Source: Dactylosporangium roseum
GTDB taxonomy: Bacteria; Actinomycetota; Actinomycetes; Mycobacteriales; Micromonosporaceae
Assembly: GCF_025264685.1 (NCBI RefSeq)
Contig: NZ_CP073721.1
Span: 5,385,001-5,449,000, forward strand
DNA length: 64,000 nt
Direction of reading: 5' to 3'
Shown here: positions 8,945-16,886 of the stretch, piece after piece
Numbering within the stretch: the stretch's first letter is position 1
Layout of the letters: every line of letters begins with the position of its first letter
Made by a program: the position numbers and the translations under genes
Notes under the pieces: model-generated
Told to the model about the DNA's origin: nothing
Databases searched by the model: none
What the model saw: only the letters and a program-made list of their open reading frames with translations

Positions 8945-9277
8945 TTACTCGTTGCGGGCCCGGAGCTCGACGAGGAGTTCGTCACGGTCGGTAAGCATCT
9001 GTCCCAGGATCCTGCGGCCGACGGCGAGCAGGTCCGCGATGTCGGGGGTGCTCAGCGAGTACATCACCAGCGGGCCGTCGCGGTAGGACGTGACGATCCC
9101 GGCGCGGCGCAGGACCGCCAGTTGCTGTGAGAGGTTGGACGCCTCGATCTCGATCTCGGCCAGGAGATCGCGGACCGGTCGCGGCCCGTGCTGCAACAGT
9201 TCCAGGACCCGGATGCGTGCCGGATGGCCGAGCGTGCGAAACATCTCCGCCTTCGCCTGATACAGCGGTACCGACAT
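8945..9277 (-). CDS. ArsR-family transcriptional repressor
   Basis: The 110-residue product is a typical small winged-helix repressor. AEMFRTLGHPARIRVLELL is the N-terminal helix pair, EASNLSQQLAVLRRAGIV is the recognition helix, and RDGPLVMYSL is the wing. There is no CxC metal site of the ArsR/SmtB type, so it is probably not a classical arsenic or zinc sensor. The gene stands alone. Upstream (9278-9664) are two operator-like inverted repeats, one of which could be its autoregulatory site. Confidence 0.9.
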   Translation of the reverse strand: MSVPLYQAKAEMFRTLGHPARIRVLELLQHGPRPVRDLLAEIEIEASNLSQQLAVLRRAGIVTSYRDGPLVMYSLSTPDIADLLAVGRRILGQMLTDRDELLVELRARNE

Positions 9278-9364
9278 GTTGCCACCATCTCCGCCCCGGT
9301 CCTGGCTCGCAGGCTAGCAGGAACCGGCCGTCGAGCGCGGCTTTCGCGGGTCGACGCAGCAGCC

Positions 9365-9400
9365 ACTTGACAACTTGTCCACTTGAAGAAGTCGTCAAGT
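9365..9400. promoter_or_regulatory. Inverted repeat upstream of the ArsR gene
   Basis: ACTTGAC at 9365-9371 is mirrored by GTCAAGT at 9394-9400. A smaller perfect dyad, GACAA-C-TTGTC, overlaps the left arm. It lies about 90 bases upstream of the ArsR start and is a plausible binding site for that regulator. Confidence 0.45.
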
Positions 9401-9438
9401 CGACGCTTACGAACAGTAACAGCGTCTTATGCATCCGG

Positions 9439-9461
9439 CACACCATGTCGGACATCGTGTG
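9439..9461. promoter_or_regulatory. 23-base near-palindrome upstream of the roadblock-like gene
   Basis: The element has the form CACAC-n-ATGTC-n-GACAT-n-GTGTG, symmetric except at the three spacer bases. It is about 200 bases upstream of the gene at 9665 and about 160 bases upstream of the divergent ArsR gene. Its size and symmetry fit a dimeric repressor operator. Confidence 0.45.
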
Positions 9462-9664
9462 CGACTCCTGTCCCGCGGTATACGCAACGCTTCGCTCCGC
9501 AACGCACCGTCGCACCAACCGAACCCGAGCGACACCGGATACGACCGCACCATCCCTGACACGACCGCCGCGGGGCGGCTCGCCGGCTTCGGTCGGCGCC
9601 GTCGCATCCGGGCACAAGGCCGTCGTCACATCGCAGCACCTGTGAGAACTGGAGGACATCGCAA

Positions 9665-10036
9665 ATGCCGGACATGGACGTCGCGTTGAAGGACGCGATG
9701 CAGATCGACGGCGCGCTCGGCGCCGCCCTCGTCGACTACAACAGCGGAATGGCCCTGGGCATCGCCGGCGGGGCCAAGGACCTCGACCTGACCATCGCCG
9801 CCGCCGGCAACTCCGACGTGATCCGCGCCAAGCTGCGCACGATGGAAATGCTCGGGCTGAACGAGACGATCGATGACATCCTGGTCACGCTCAGTGATCA
9901 GTACCACCTCATCAGACCGCTCACCGGACGTTCCGGCCGCGGCCTCTTCCTCTACCTCGTCCTTACCAAGGCCCGGGCCAACCTCGCCCTCGCCCGCCAC
10001 CACCTACGTCAGATCGAGCAGGGCATCGACATCTGA
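9665..10036 (+). CDS. Small roadblock/LC7-like protein
   Basis: The 123-residue protein starts at an ATG 8 bases after GGAGG. It begins with a helix and IDGALGAALVDYNSGMALG, the opening strand pattern of roadblock/LC7 folds. An AAGNSDVIRAKLRTMEMLG helix and ITLSDQYHLIRPL-like strands follow. In actinomycetes such proteins regulate small GTPases or polarity and gliding systems, or act as stand-alone modulators. No GTPase or DUF742 partner gene is adjacent here, so it appears orphaned. The C-terminal region (KARANLALARHHLRQIE) is an amphipathic helix. Confidence 0.75.
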   Translation: MPDMDVALKDAMQIDGALGAALVDYNSGMALGIAGGAKDLDLTIAAAGNSDVIRAKLRTMEMLGLNETIDDILVTLSDQYHLIRPLTGRSGRGLFLYLVLTKARANLALARHHLRQIEQGIDI

Positions 10037-10110
10037 CACAGCCCGCCGCACCGCTGCGCTCACGCCCACCTCGCAGATCGAACACTCCGCAGCCGGTGAT
10101 GTGACACCGG

Positions 10111-10302
10111 TTGCGCGGATCCGTCATCGACCTCCGGTCCGAACGCCCGGACGTGATGGCCGCGCTCTACAGTCGGCTCAAGGAGATCTGCCGGGACGAG
10201 TCGAGCGGTTTGCCGTTCGACGTCCGCGTGACAGCCGGTGGCCGAACCGGCAGGTCGGCAGGGCAAGACGTGATTCGGGAATCGGGAGCAGTTGGTGAGT
10301 AG
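10111..10302 (+). other. Short open frame before the FGE gene, possible sulfatase remnant
   Basis: A frame opening at a TTG reads VIDLRSERPDVMAALYSRLKE and overlaps the first bases of the FGE gene. The segment resembles the tail of type I sulfatases, where a DL...RPDVxAxL helix is common. There is no good start codon or ribosome site. It could be the 3' end of a decayed sulfatase once paired with the FGE gene. This is weak evidence. Confidence 0.25.
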
Positions 10303-11281
10303 CGCGTGCTGCGGGCCGGAGCGGGCGTCCGCCGGGAGGGCGGTCCCGTTGGTCCTTGATGGTGGTTCGCACGGCCCCGGACCCAAGGCGGGCGGAGCCG
10401 GGACTGTCGGGGCCGGGGTCTCGGACGCCGCCGCGGTCGATCTGGTCGAACTGCCGGGTGGCACGTTCCGGATGGGTTCGCAGGACCCTGACGCGAACGT
10501 GGGAGACGGGGAGGGGCCGGTTCGTGAGGTGCTGCTGCGACCGTTCGCGATCGCGCGCACCACGGTCACGAACCGGCAGTTCGCGGCCTTCGTCGACGCC
10601 ACGGGTCACCGCACCGGGGCCGAGCGGTTCGGCTGGTCGTTCGTCTTCGCGGCTTTCCTTCCCGCGGCGCTGCGCCGCGGTGCCCAGCGACCCGCGGCGG
10701 CGCCCTGGTGGTGCCGGGTGGACGGGGCGTCGTGGCGGGTGCCGGAAGGGCCGGGCAGCTCTCTGGACGAGCGTTGGGACCACCCGGTCGTCCACGTGGA
10801 CCACGACGACGCGCTGGCCTTCTGCGCGTGGGCGGGCCTACGCCTGCCCACCGAGGCCGAGTGGGAGTACGCCGCACGCGGCGGGCTTGACGGGGCGCGG
10901 TACGCATGGGGGGACGAACTGCACCCCGGAGGAGAGCACCGGTGCAATATCTGGCAGGGGCGGTTCCCGGCGAGGAACACCGCCGAAGACGGTTGGCGCG
11001 GTACGGCGCCGGCGCACAGCTTCCCGCCCAACGGGTACGGCCTGCACAACGTTGCCGGCAACGTGTGGGAGTGGTGCGCCGACTGGTGGGGGGTCGAGCA
11101 TCCCGCCACGAGCACGGACAACCCGCGCGGCCCGGCGTCGGGTTCGGCGCGGGTCATGCGCGGCGGGAGCTACTTGTGCCATGACTCCTACTGCAACCGG
11201 TACAGGGTCGCCGCCAGGACCAGCAACTCGCCCGAGTCTGCGAGCGGCAACCTCGGCTTCCGCTGCGCCGCCGATCGTTGA
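10295..11281 (+). CDS. Formylglycine-generating enzyme (sulfatase-activating)
   Basis: This 328-residue protein converts the sulfatase active-site Cys in CxPxR to formylglycine, using oxygen and copper. The decisive region is GGSYLCHDSYCNRYRVAAR. Both redox cysteines (about residues 295 and 300) sit in the same spacing as human SUMF1 Cys336/Cys341, separating true FGE from the many SUMF-fold proteins that lack them. VELPGGTFRMGS, RLPTEAEWEYAARGG and GNVWEWCADWW are the family signatures. The start chosen is GTG 10295, 7 bases after GGGAG. A sulfatase with CSPTR lies at 17738-19969 on the other strand and is the obvious client. No signal peptide is seen, so it acts in the cytoplasm. Confidence 0.95.
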   Translation: MSSACCGPERASAGRAVPLVLDGGSHGPGPKAGGAGTVGAGVSDAAAVDLVELPGGTFRMGSQDPDANVGDGEGPVREVLLRPFAIARTTVTNRQFAAFVDATGHRTGAERFGWSFVFAAFLPAALRRGAQRPAAAPWWCRVDGASWRVPEGPGSSLDERWDHPVVHVDHDDALAFCAWAGLRLPTEAEWEYAARGGLDGARYAWGDELHPGGEHRCNIWQGRFPARNTAEDGWRGTAPAHSFPPNGYGLHNVAGNVWEWCADWWGVEHPATSTDNPRGPASGSARVMRGGSYLCHDSYCNRYRVAARTSNSPESASGNLGFRCAADR

Positions 11282-11390
11282 TCGTTGCAAGCCACGAAGC
11301 CAACAGCCCTGGGCCAATAATTCAGGCGCGGGGCGTCGCCGCCGAGACGTGCCGGCCGGCGCAATCCGCCGTCATCCCGCTCGACCTCAC

Positions 11391-11440
11391 GATCATGGGA
11401 AAGATCTGGCTGCCGGGGCAGCCGCATCTTTCCCATGATC
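11391..11440. terminator. 50-base palindromic terminator between convergent units
   Basis: The stem pairs GATCATGGGAAAGAT with ATCTTTCCCATGATC (outer 15 bases). An inner GGCTGCC/GGCAGCC stem follows, with almost no loop. It lies between the FGE gene (ending 11281) and the end of the long minus-strand operon (11517), so it can stop transcription from both sides. Its perfection is unusual, and a REP-like origin is possible. Confidence 0.7.
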
Positions 11441-11516
11441 ATGGAGTCGCCCCGGCGATCGAACGAATCGGGCAGCGGCGGAGCCGCGCTATCCGTGCGT
11501 ATCCGCAAGGTGCTTT

Positions 11517-11981
11517 CTACTCGTCCCGTGGCTGGCGCATGTGGCGGGACGTGTCGACGTCGAGGCGTCGAGATATTCGACGGACGTCGAACCGCCATCC
11601 GCCGGCGTCCTTCACGTAGAGATCCTGGTAGTCGTTGACCGTGATGACCTCCACGTTGCCATGGTCGGGATGGTGCTGGAGGACGGTGATGACCGCTCGT
11701 CCCCTGGCCTCGGAACCGCTGATGTCGACGCTGAGGTTGCTCACAAGGTGGAGGGTCCGAGGCGAGCCGTCCGGATACACGATGACGATCTCGTCGAGCC
11801 ACTTGCGGATGGCATCGCTGCCGTGGAGGCCGCGCCAGGTGCCGTGTTCGAAGAGCGCGGAGAACCGGTCGAAGTCGCCGGCGTCGATGGCATCGGCGTA
11901 CTCGTAGTTGAGCAACCGGATGCTCTCCCGCGCCAAGAGCAGCTCGACCCGCTCCTCCAGGCCTTGCTCCGTCATGCCCAT
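11517..11981 (-). CDS. SnoaL/NTF2-like protein, last gene of catabolic operon
   Basis: The 154-residue product has the SnoaL-like alpha+beta cone. It opens with a helix containing RLLNYEYADAIDAGDFDRFSALF (split here for length), then DIWRG-like GTWRGLHGSDAIRKWL and strands ending YVKDAGGWRFDVRRI. Such proteins include ketosteroid-isomerase-like enzymes, hydratases and polyketide cyclases, or pure binding proteins. ATG 11981 has GGAG 7 bases upstream. It starts 16 bases after the PRISE-type reductase gene, so the two are co-transcribed and may act on the same enone-type intermediate (inference). Confidence 0.8.
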   Translation of the reverse strand: MGMTEQGLEERVELLLARESIRLLNYEYADAIDAGDFDRFSALFEHGTWRGLHGSDAIRKWLDEIVIVYPDGSPRTLHLVSNLSVDISGSEARGRAVITVLQHHPDHGNVEVITVNDYQDLYVKDAGGWRFDVRRISRRLDVDTSRHMRQPRDE

Positions 11982-11997
11982 GCTGTGACTCCGTTCA

Positions 11998-13086
11998 TCA
12001 CTCGTACTTCGGGGCGGGCACCCAGCGGTCACGGATCAAGGAGGACGCCCAATACCGGAAGCTGTCCTCGCTGTCGATGAAGTCGTCGAAGCCGGCGGCG
12101 CGAATCTTCGTGGTGCTCAGAATCCGGTGTCGAGCCTTTTCCCACCCGTACGCGAACGCCCAATCAGCGAACTGCGATGACTTGCCCACGATGGCCGCCA
12201 GGTCATGCTGGCGGAGCTCGTGCCGGGCGGCGAGTCGCGCCCAGACGTCGCCGTTCTCGGCGAAGAACTCGGCCATGCTCCTCGGGTTGTCTTCACCGAC
12301 CTCGACACCGAAGGAGTCTGCGATGACGGGCCAGAGGCTCCGCCACTCGAACACGTCTCCGTTGGTCACGTTGAAGATCTCGTTCCTGGCCGCGGGGGCG
12401 TCTCCGGACCACCGGATGGCGTGAGCGAGGATCCTCGTGTCCGTCGCCTCCCAGATCACGCTTGGCCCGCCGGGGAAGGTGAACGGCTCCTTCCGCTCCC
12501 TGCACAGAGCCGCATAGGCGCCGAGGATGGGGACGATGCTCAGGGACACGCCTGACCCCTCGCCCCAAACACACTGCGGACGAAGCACCGACCACGCGAC
12601 ACCCGTCCGGTCCGCATAGTCCCGGACCATGTCCTCCTGGAGAAAGTAGAAGTTCTCGTGATCGTCTCGAGGTGCTCGCTCTCGCGCCGGAATCGGGATG
12701 TCGTGTCGGTGGGCGCCGTACGCCTTGGTCCCCTGCAGCAGGGCGATGTGCTCGATCCTGTTGTCGGCGGGGATCGCCGAGAGAAGGTTGCGGAACATGG
12801 TTCCGTTGGTCTGGATCTGCTGTTGGTCGCGCCACCCGGCGACGAGACCGTCGAGTTCCAGCACCGAGGCGTAGACGATCCTGTCGCTCGTGCCGAGTTC
12901 CTCGGCGACGGTCTGCACAGACGCGCGATCGGTGAGGTCCACGGAATAGAGGCTGAGCGACGGGTCCGGTGACAGGTCGGGAACGCGTCGTGAGATCCCG
13001 ACCACATCCCAGCCCTGCGCGAGGAAGTCGGCGATGCACTGGCGTCCGATGAGCCCCGTTGCTCCGGCGACCAAGACCTTCGGCAC
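11998..13086 (-). CDS. PRISE-type enone reductase (progesterone 5-beta-reductase/iridoid synthase-like SDR)
   Basis: About 362 residues from GTG 13086 (GGGAGG 4 bases upstream); GTG 13098 in frame is an alternative. The N-terminal VLVAGATGLIG is an extended-SDR Rossmann motif. The catalytic Lys lies in LLQGTKAYG. The NFYF motif replaces the usual YxxxK and carries the catalytic Tyr, as in plant PRISE enzymes (NFYY). Further shared blocks are FTFPGG, VIWEATDTRI and NEIFNVTNGDVFEWRSLWP. The family reduces the C=C bond of enones or enals with NADPH. In this operon it could saturate an alpha,beta-unsaturated ketone or aldehyde from the substrate; the natural substrate is not known. Confidence 0.85.
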   Translation of the reverse strand: MPKVLVAGATGLIGRQCIADFLAQGWDVVGISRRVPDLSPDPSLSLYSVDLTDRASVQTVAEELGTSDRIVYASVLELDGLVAGWRDQQQIQTNGTMFRNLLSAIPADNRIEHIALLQGTKAYGAHRHDIPIPARERAPRDDHENFYFLQEDMVRDYADRTGVAWSVLRPQCVWGEGSGVSLSIVPILGAYAALCRERKEPFTFPGGPSVIWEATDTRILAHAIRWSGDAPAARNEIFNVTNGDVFEWRSLWPVIADSFGVEVGEDNPRSMAEFFAENGDVWARLAARHELRQHDLAAIVGKSSQFADWAFAYGWEKARHRILSTTKIRAAGFDDFIDSEDSFRYWASSLIRDRWVPAPKYE

Positions 13087-13107
13087 TGTACCTCCCACTG
13101 GACGATG

Positions 13108-14040
13108 TCAGAGGATCGCGACGGCATTCGACGGTGAACCCACAGCGCCCCTGATGTGCAACGGCACCGAGACGAACATGAAGCTGTACTTCGCGCGTCG
13201 AGCGCAGGCGGCAGCGAGTTCGTCGAGCGCGAACAGCTCACCCATCGCGAAACCCAGCAACGGCAGCAGCCGCGCGTGGAGCGTCGGGCGGTTCGGGTCA
13301 CGCGGAAACACCTCGACCCCGGGGTTGTCGGCTGCGACCGCGGCGACACCCTCGTCCCAGAGGAACTCGGCCATCTCCTCGTCCGGGACCAGACCGGTGA
13401 ACGACCCGTCATCGCGGATCCGCGCCCTCGTCTCGTCGTCGGCGTCAGCAAGCGCCTGTAGGTACCCCGTCCGCACCAGCAGGATGTCGCCGCGCTGGAG
13501 TCGCACGTCTTGGCGCCGCATGGTGCGCCTCAGATCCTCGACCCCGATGGCTCTTGCCTCGGTCCCGAAACTCGGCGACTGCCCGTGGGCCACGTCGACG
13601 AGTACCCCTCGTCCGATAATGCCCTCGGTCGCCCAGTGCTCCACCCCGAGCCGGGAGCCCCCCGGCCCGGCCTCGGCGTCGCTGACGCCACCGTAAAAGC
13701 CGACATCGGGGTCCTTGCGATGCCGCAGCCCGTCCCACTGCGAGGATGCCTGCAGGAAGAAGCCGTTCACGTAGTCGTCCTGCACCAGTTCGTTGAAGTC
13801 GAAGATGACATGCTCGAACGGCTTGCGTCCGAAGTACGGCGGGTGCGGCTCGTTCATCGGCAACGAGAGGCAGACCCGCTCGCCGTACTGGACGTCTTGT
13901 GCCGCTGCCGCCCGGACGGTTTCGCTCGTGATACGTCGGACCGTGCCCAGGTCGTCGAGCGGCGTGTCAGCGGTCCAGGCAGTCCTCAGCCCGCTCGGCA
14001 GCATCGGCAGGTCGCGGTATTTGACGTCGATCAGGTTCAA
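13108..14040 (-). CDS. Cyclase-family metal hydrolase (kynurenine formamidase-like fold)
   Basis: The 310-residue protein belongs to the putative cyclase family (PF04199-like) of metal hydrolases. The usual HxGTHxDxPxH site appears as QASSQWDGLRHR, the variant of the QWDGLxH subgroup, so the first histidines are replaced. The tail segment VPLHIRGAVGSPSNAVAIL and AADNPGVEVFP match the family core. Reactions include amide and lactone opening and formamide hydrolysis. It is separated by 69 bases from the binding-protein gene upstream and 21 bases from the reductase gene downstream, within the same operon. A second, canonical member is encoded at 60252-61115. Confidence 0.85.
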   Translation of the reverse strand: MNLIDVKYRDLPMLPSGLRTAWTADTPLDDLGTVRRITSETVRAAAAQDVQYGERVCLSLPMNEPHPPYFGRKPFEHVIFDFNELVQDDYVNGFFLQASSQWDGLRHRKDPDVGFYGGVSDAEAGPGGSRLGVEHWATEGIIGRGVLVDVAHGQSPSFGTEARAIGVEDLRRTMRRQDVRLQRGDILLVRTGYLQALADADDETRARIRDDGSFTGLVPDEEMAEFLWDEGVAAVAADNPGVEVFPRDPNRPTLHARLLPLLGFAMGELFALDELAAACARRAKYSFMFVSVPLHIRGAVGSPSNAVAIL

Positions 14041-14109
14041 GGTGCTCCTCCAGAGGGGGCACCGAGGCCCGAGGGGGTCGGGACCTCGGTGTCAGAGCGT
14101 GGGTCGGGC

Positions 14110-15156
14110 TTACTTGGCGATGTACGACTTTGCCCCGGGCCACACCATGGCCTGGCAGTCGGGGACGTCCGCCGCCGTGAGCTGGCCGACCTTCACGCCG
14201 AGGTTGGCCTGGTTGGCCAACGCCTGGCAATCGAACCGTCCGGTAAGCGTCCGCCCGTAGACCTTGACGACCTGCTTGAGGCCCGCCTTGGAGACCGTCG
14301 AGAGCTTGGCGCTCCAGATGTCGGCGACGCTGTCCTCGTTCTTGGGGTCCCGGATGTACTCGAGGGCCCTGTCCAGTGCGCGGCTCATCTTCTCGAGCGC
14401 GCTTGCCTTCTCGTCGGCGCGCTTCAAGGTCGTCGTGTAGCTGGACATGTGGAACGGCGAGAGGCCGGGGATCTCGGTTTGGGAGCCGATGTCGTAGATG
14501 ATCTGCGCGCCCTGGTCGGTGAACAGGGAGGTGATGGGCTGCGTACCCATGACGGCGTCGATCCGCTTGCTGGAGAACGCCGAGAGCGCCTGCGGCCCTA
14601 GGCCCACTGCGAGGAAGGTGACGTCCTTGCCCGGGTTCAGACCTGCGTACTCGAGCATCATCTCGGCGGCCGCCTGCCCGTTGCTGCCGATTGCCGGAAC
14701 GCCGATCGTCCTGCCCTTGAGCGAAGCGAGCTTGGACTTGAGGTCCTGGGACGCGTCGATGTCCCGCCCGACCAACTGCCAGTTGCCAATCATCTGGATT
14801 GGCCAGACCTGACTCAGTTTGTTGCTCCCCGTCGCCTTCTTCGCGGCGACAAGCTGGGTGAGCGTGTTGTTGGGTGCCACGTCAATGCTTCCGCCCAGCA
14901 CCGCAGCCATGCCGTCGGGTGCCGAGGCGAAGTCAGTGAACGTGACGTCGAGACCCTCATCGGCGAAGTAGCCCATCTTGTCGGCGACCATGGCCGGGAG
15001 GTCGACCATGTTGCCGAAGAAGCTGCCGACACGGAGCGACTCGCGAGAGCCTCCACCGGAGTCACCGGCCGAACCGCAGCCACTGAGAGCGAGGCAGACC
15101 GCCGTGAGGCCGATGGTGAGGAGGCGCCCCAGACCGCGCCTAGGGATGTCGGTCAT
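14110..15156 (-). CDS. ABC importer substrate-binding lipoprotein, SsuA/TauA/NMT1 type
   Basis: The 348-residue lipoprotein has the lipobox LSGC with Cys27. It shows the NMT1/SsuA-like two-lobe pattern: a first lobe with VADKMGYFADEGLDVTF and NNTLTQLVAAKK, then GRTIGVPAIGSNGQAAAEMML. Relatives bind sulfonates, sulfate esters, taurine, nitrate, thiamine precursors or aromatic acids. It forms a complete importer with the permease (15251) and ATPase (16083) genes directly upstream. Because the same operon encodes a sulfatase, a sulfate ester or related anion is a reasonable ligand (inference). Confidence 0.9.
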   Translation of the reverse strand: MTDIPRRGLGRLLTIGLTAVCLALSGCGSAGDSGGGSRESLRVGSFFGNMVDLPAMVADKMGYFADEGLDVTFTDFASAPDGMAAVLGGSIDVAPNNTLTQLVAAKKATGSNKLSQVWPIQMIGNWQLVGRDIDASQDLKSKLASLKGRTIGVPAIGSNGQAAAEMMLEYAGLNPGKDVTFLAVGLGPQALSAFSSKRIDAVMGTQPITSLFTDQGAQIIYDIGSQTEIPGLSPFHMSSYTTTLKRADEKASALEKMSRALDRALEYIRDPKNEDSVADIWSAKLSTVSKAGLKQVVKVYGRTLTGRFDCQALANQANLGVKVGQLTAADVPDCQAMVWPGAKSYIAK

Positions 15157-15250
15157 GATTGGTCCTTCCTGGAGCTGAACATGCGGGGGTGAGCCGGTCG
15201 CGCCCCAAGGGGGTCGCGCGGCCTGAAAGGGAATCGGTCGGGAAGGCGTA

Positions 15251-16096
15251 CTAGACGCGCCAGCCGAGCATGCGACGTTCGATGAGAAGGACTATGGCGT
15301 TGAGGATCAGCGCGATCGAGGCAAGAGTGAGGAGCAGTCCGAGCACGCCGGCGGTGTTGAAGGTGGTCGCGTTGTACTGGATCTGCTGGCCGATGCCTCG
15401 TTGGGCTGCCAACATCTCACCCACCACCGCTCCCAGCAGGGCGTACACCACGGCCAAGCGCATCGAACTGAGGATGCTCGGGAGGGCGGCCGGCCACATC
15501 ACCTTGGTGAACACCTGAAGACGGGTTGCCCCCATGGACCGGACGGCGCTGAGGTGCTCGATGTCGGCGGAGCGGGCTCCGGATTCCGCGTTCACCATGA
15601 CGATGAAGAAGACGAGACTCACGGCAAGGACGACCTTGGACGTCTCTCCGATGCCGAACCAGATGATGAACATCGGCGCTAGCGCGACTCGGGGCAGGGA
15701 GTTGAACAGCGTCATGAACGGTGTGTAGGTGTCACGGAGGAACGAGAACTCCGCGAACAGCAGGCCGACCAGTACGCCCCCGAGCGAGCCGATGACCAGG
15801 CCGAGAAGGGTCTCCCGGAGGGTGACCCCGACGTTGACCCAGAAGACCTCGCTCGGGACCGAGGCGACGAGGAAGTTCACCACTTGGCTCGGGCTCGAGA
15901 AGAACAGAGGATCGATGCGCTCCGTTCTTGAAGCCGCCTCCCACGCTCCAAGGGAGATCACGAGCGTGAGCACGCGCGTGACCCATATCGCGATCGTCCG
16001 GGTTCTCCGGGCGCGGCGCTTGCGGTCTTCGTCCGCGGAGAGGCGGTCGACCACGGACATGGTCGCCTCGATCGGACGGTCCTCAGTCGTGGTCAT
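15251..16096 (-). CDS. ABC importer permease, SsuC/TauC type
   Basis: The 281-residue protein has about six membrane helices and the cytoplasmic EAA loop, seen as SAVRSMGATRLQVFTKVMWPAA in two parts (residues about 185-207). ATG 16096 is 6 bases after AAGGAGG, inside the end of the ATPase gene (14-base overlap), which implies translational coupling. A charged N-terminal segment of about 35 residues precedes the first helix. It forms the channel of the importer with the ATPase and binding protein. Confidence 0.92.
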   Translation of the reverse strand: MTTTEDRPIEATMSVVDRLSADEDRKRRARRTRTIAIWVTRVLTLVISLGAWEAASRTERIDPLFFSSPSQVVNFLVASVPSEVFWVNVGVTLRETLLGLVIGSLGGVLVGLLFAEFSFLRDTYTPFMTLFNSLPRVALAPMFIIWFGIGETSKVVLAVSLVFFIVMVNAESGARSADIEHLSAVRSMGATRLQVFTKVMWPAALPSILSSMRLAVVYALLGAVVGEMLAAQRGIGQQIQYNATTFNTAGVLGLLLTLASIALILNAIVLLIERRMLGWRV

Positions 16097-16886
16097 GACC
16101 GGCCTCCTTGAGGGCCAGCCAGAGCTCCTCGTGGAGCTGCTGGTAGCGAGGATCGAAGCGAAGGGTCTCGACGTCCCGAGGTCTAGGGAGGTCGACGGTG
16201 ACCTCGCAAACGATTCGTCCGGGGCTCGGCGCCAGTACCACGACACGGTCGGCGAGCAGGACCGCCTCGGCCAGGTCGTGGGTGACGAGCACCACCGTCT
16301 TGCCGGAGCCTTCGAGCACCCGTGCGAACTCCGCCTGCACCCGGATCCGCGTCTGGGCATCCAGAGCCGCGAACGGTTCGTCGAGGAGCATCGTGTCCGG
16401 ATCGGTCGCCAGGGTGCGAGCGAGCGCGACGCGCTGGCGCATTCCCTGCGAAAGCTGACGCGGGTATGCGTGCGCGTACTTGGCCAGTCCTACACTCTCC
16501 AGCGTCGCGGTGGCCCGCTCACGCCGCTGAGCGCGGCCCACGCCCCGAAGTTCGAGGCCGATCTCTGCGTTCTCCCGGGCCGTCCGCCAGGGCATCAGCG
16601 CGTCGCGGGCGAAGATGTAGCCCGTGTGCCGGCTGGGGGCCCGCACGATGTCGCCGTTGATGGACACTTCACCCGACAGCGGCTTGAGCAGACCGGCGAT
16701 CGCGTTGAGAAGGGTCGTCTTCCCGCACCCGCTGGGACCCACCAGCGCAACGAACTCGCCCACCCCGATCTCGAGGCTGACATTCTCCAGGGCGACGGTC
16801 GGCGCCTCGCCTCCGGCCGTGGTGAAGGCGTGGGACACGTTGTCGACGCGGATCCGGCCACCGACCGGGAGGGGGGACGCGGTCAT
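16083..16886 (-). CDS. ABC importer ATPase, SsuB/TauB type
   Basis: The 267-residue ATPase has Walker A GPSGCGKTTLL, the Q-loop region around YIFARDALMPWR, signature LSQGMRQRVALARTL, and Walker B TMLLDEPFAALDAQTR with the H-loop VTHDLAEAV. The Q-loop glutamine is replaced in the YIFARDAL segment; SsuB/TauB proteins usually have VFQ here, so this is a notable substitution. Its start overlaps the stop of the GntR gene by four bases (ATGA). It energises the permease encoded next. Confidence 0.93.
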   Translation of the reverse strand: MTASPLPVGGRIRVDNVSHAFTTAGGEAPTVALENVSLEIGVGEFVALVGPSGCGKTTLLNAIAGLLKPLSGEVSINGDIVRAPSRHTGYIFARDALMPWRTARENAEIGLELRGVGRAQRRERATATLESVGLAKYAHAYPRQLSQGMRQRVALARTLATDPDTMLLDEPFAALDAQTRIRVQAEFARVLEGSGKTVVLVTHDLAEAVLLADRVVVLAPSPGRIVCEVTVDLPRPRDVETLRFDPRYQQLHEELWLALKEAGHDHD

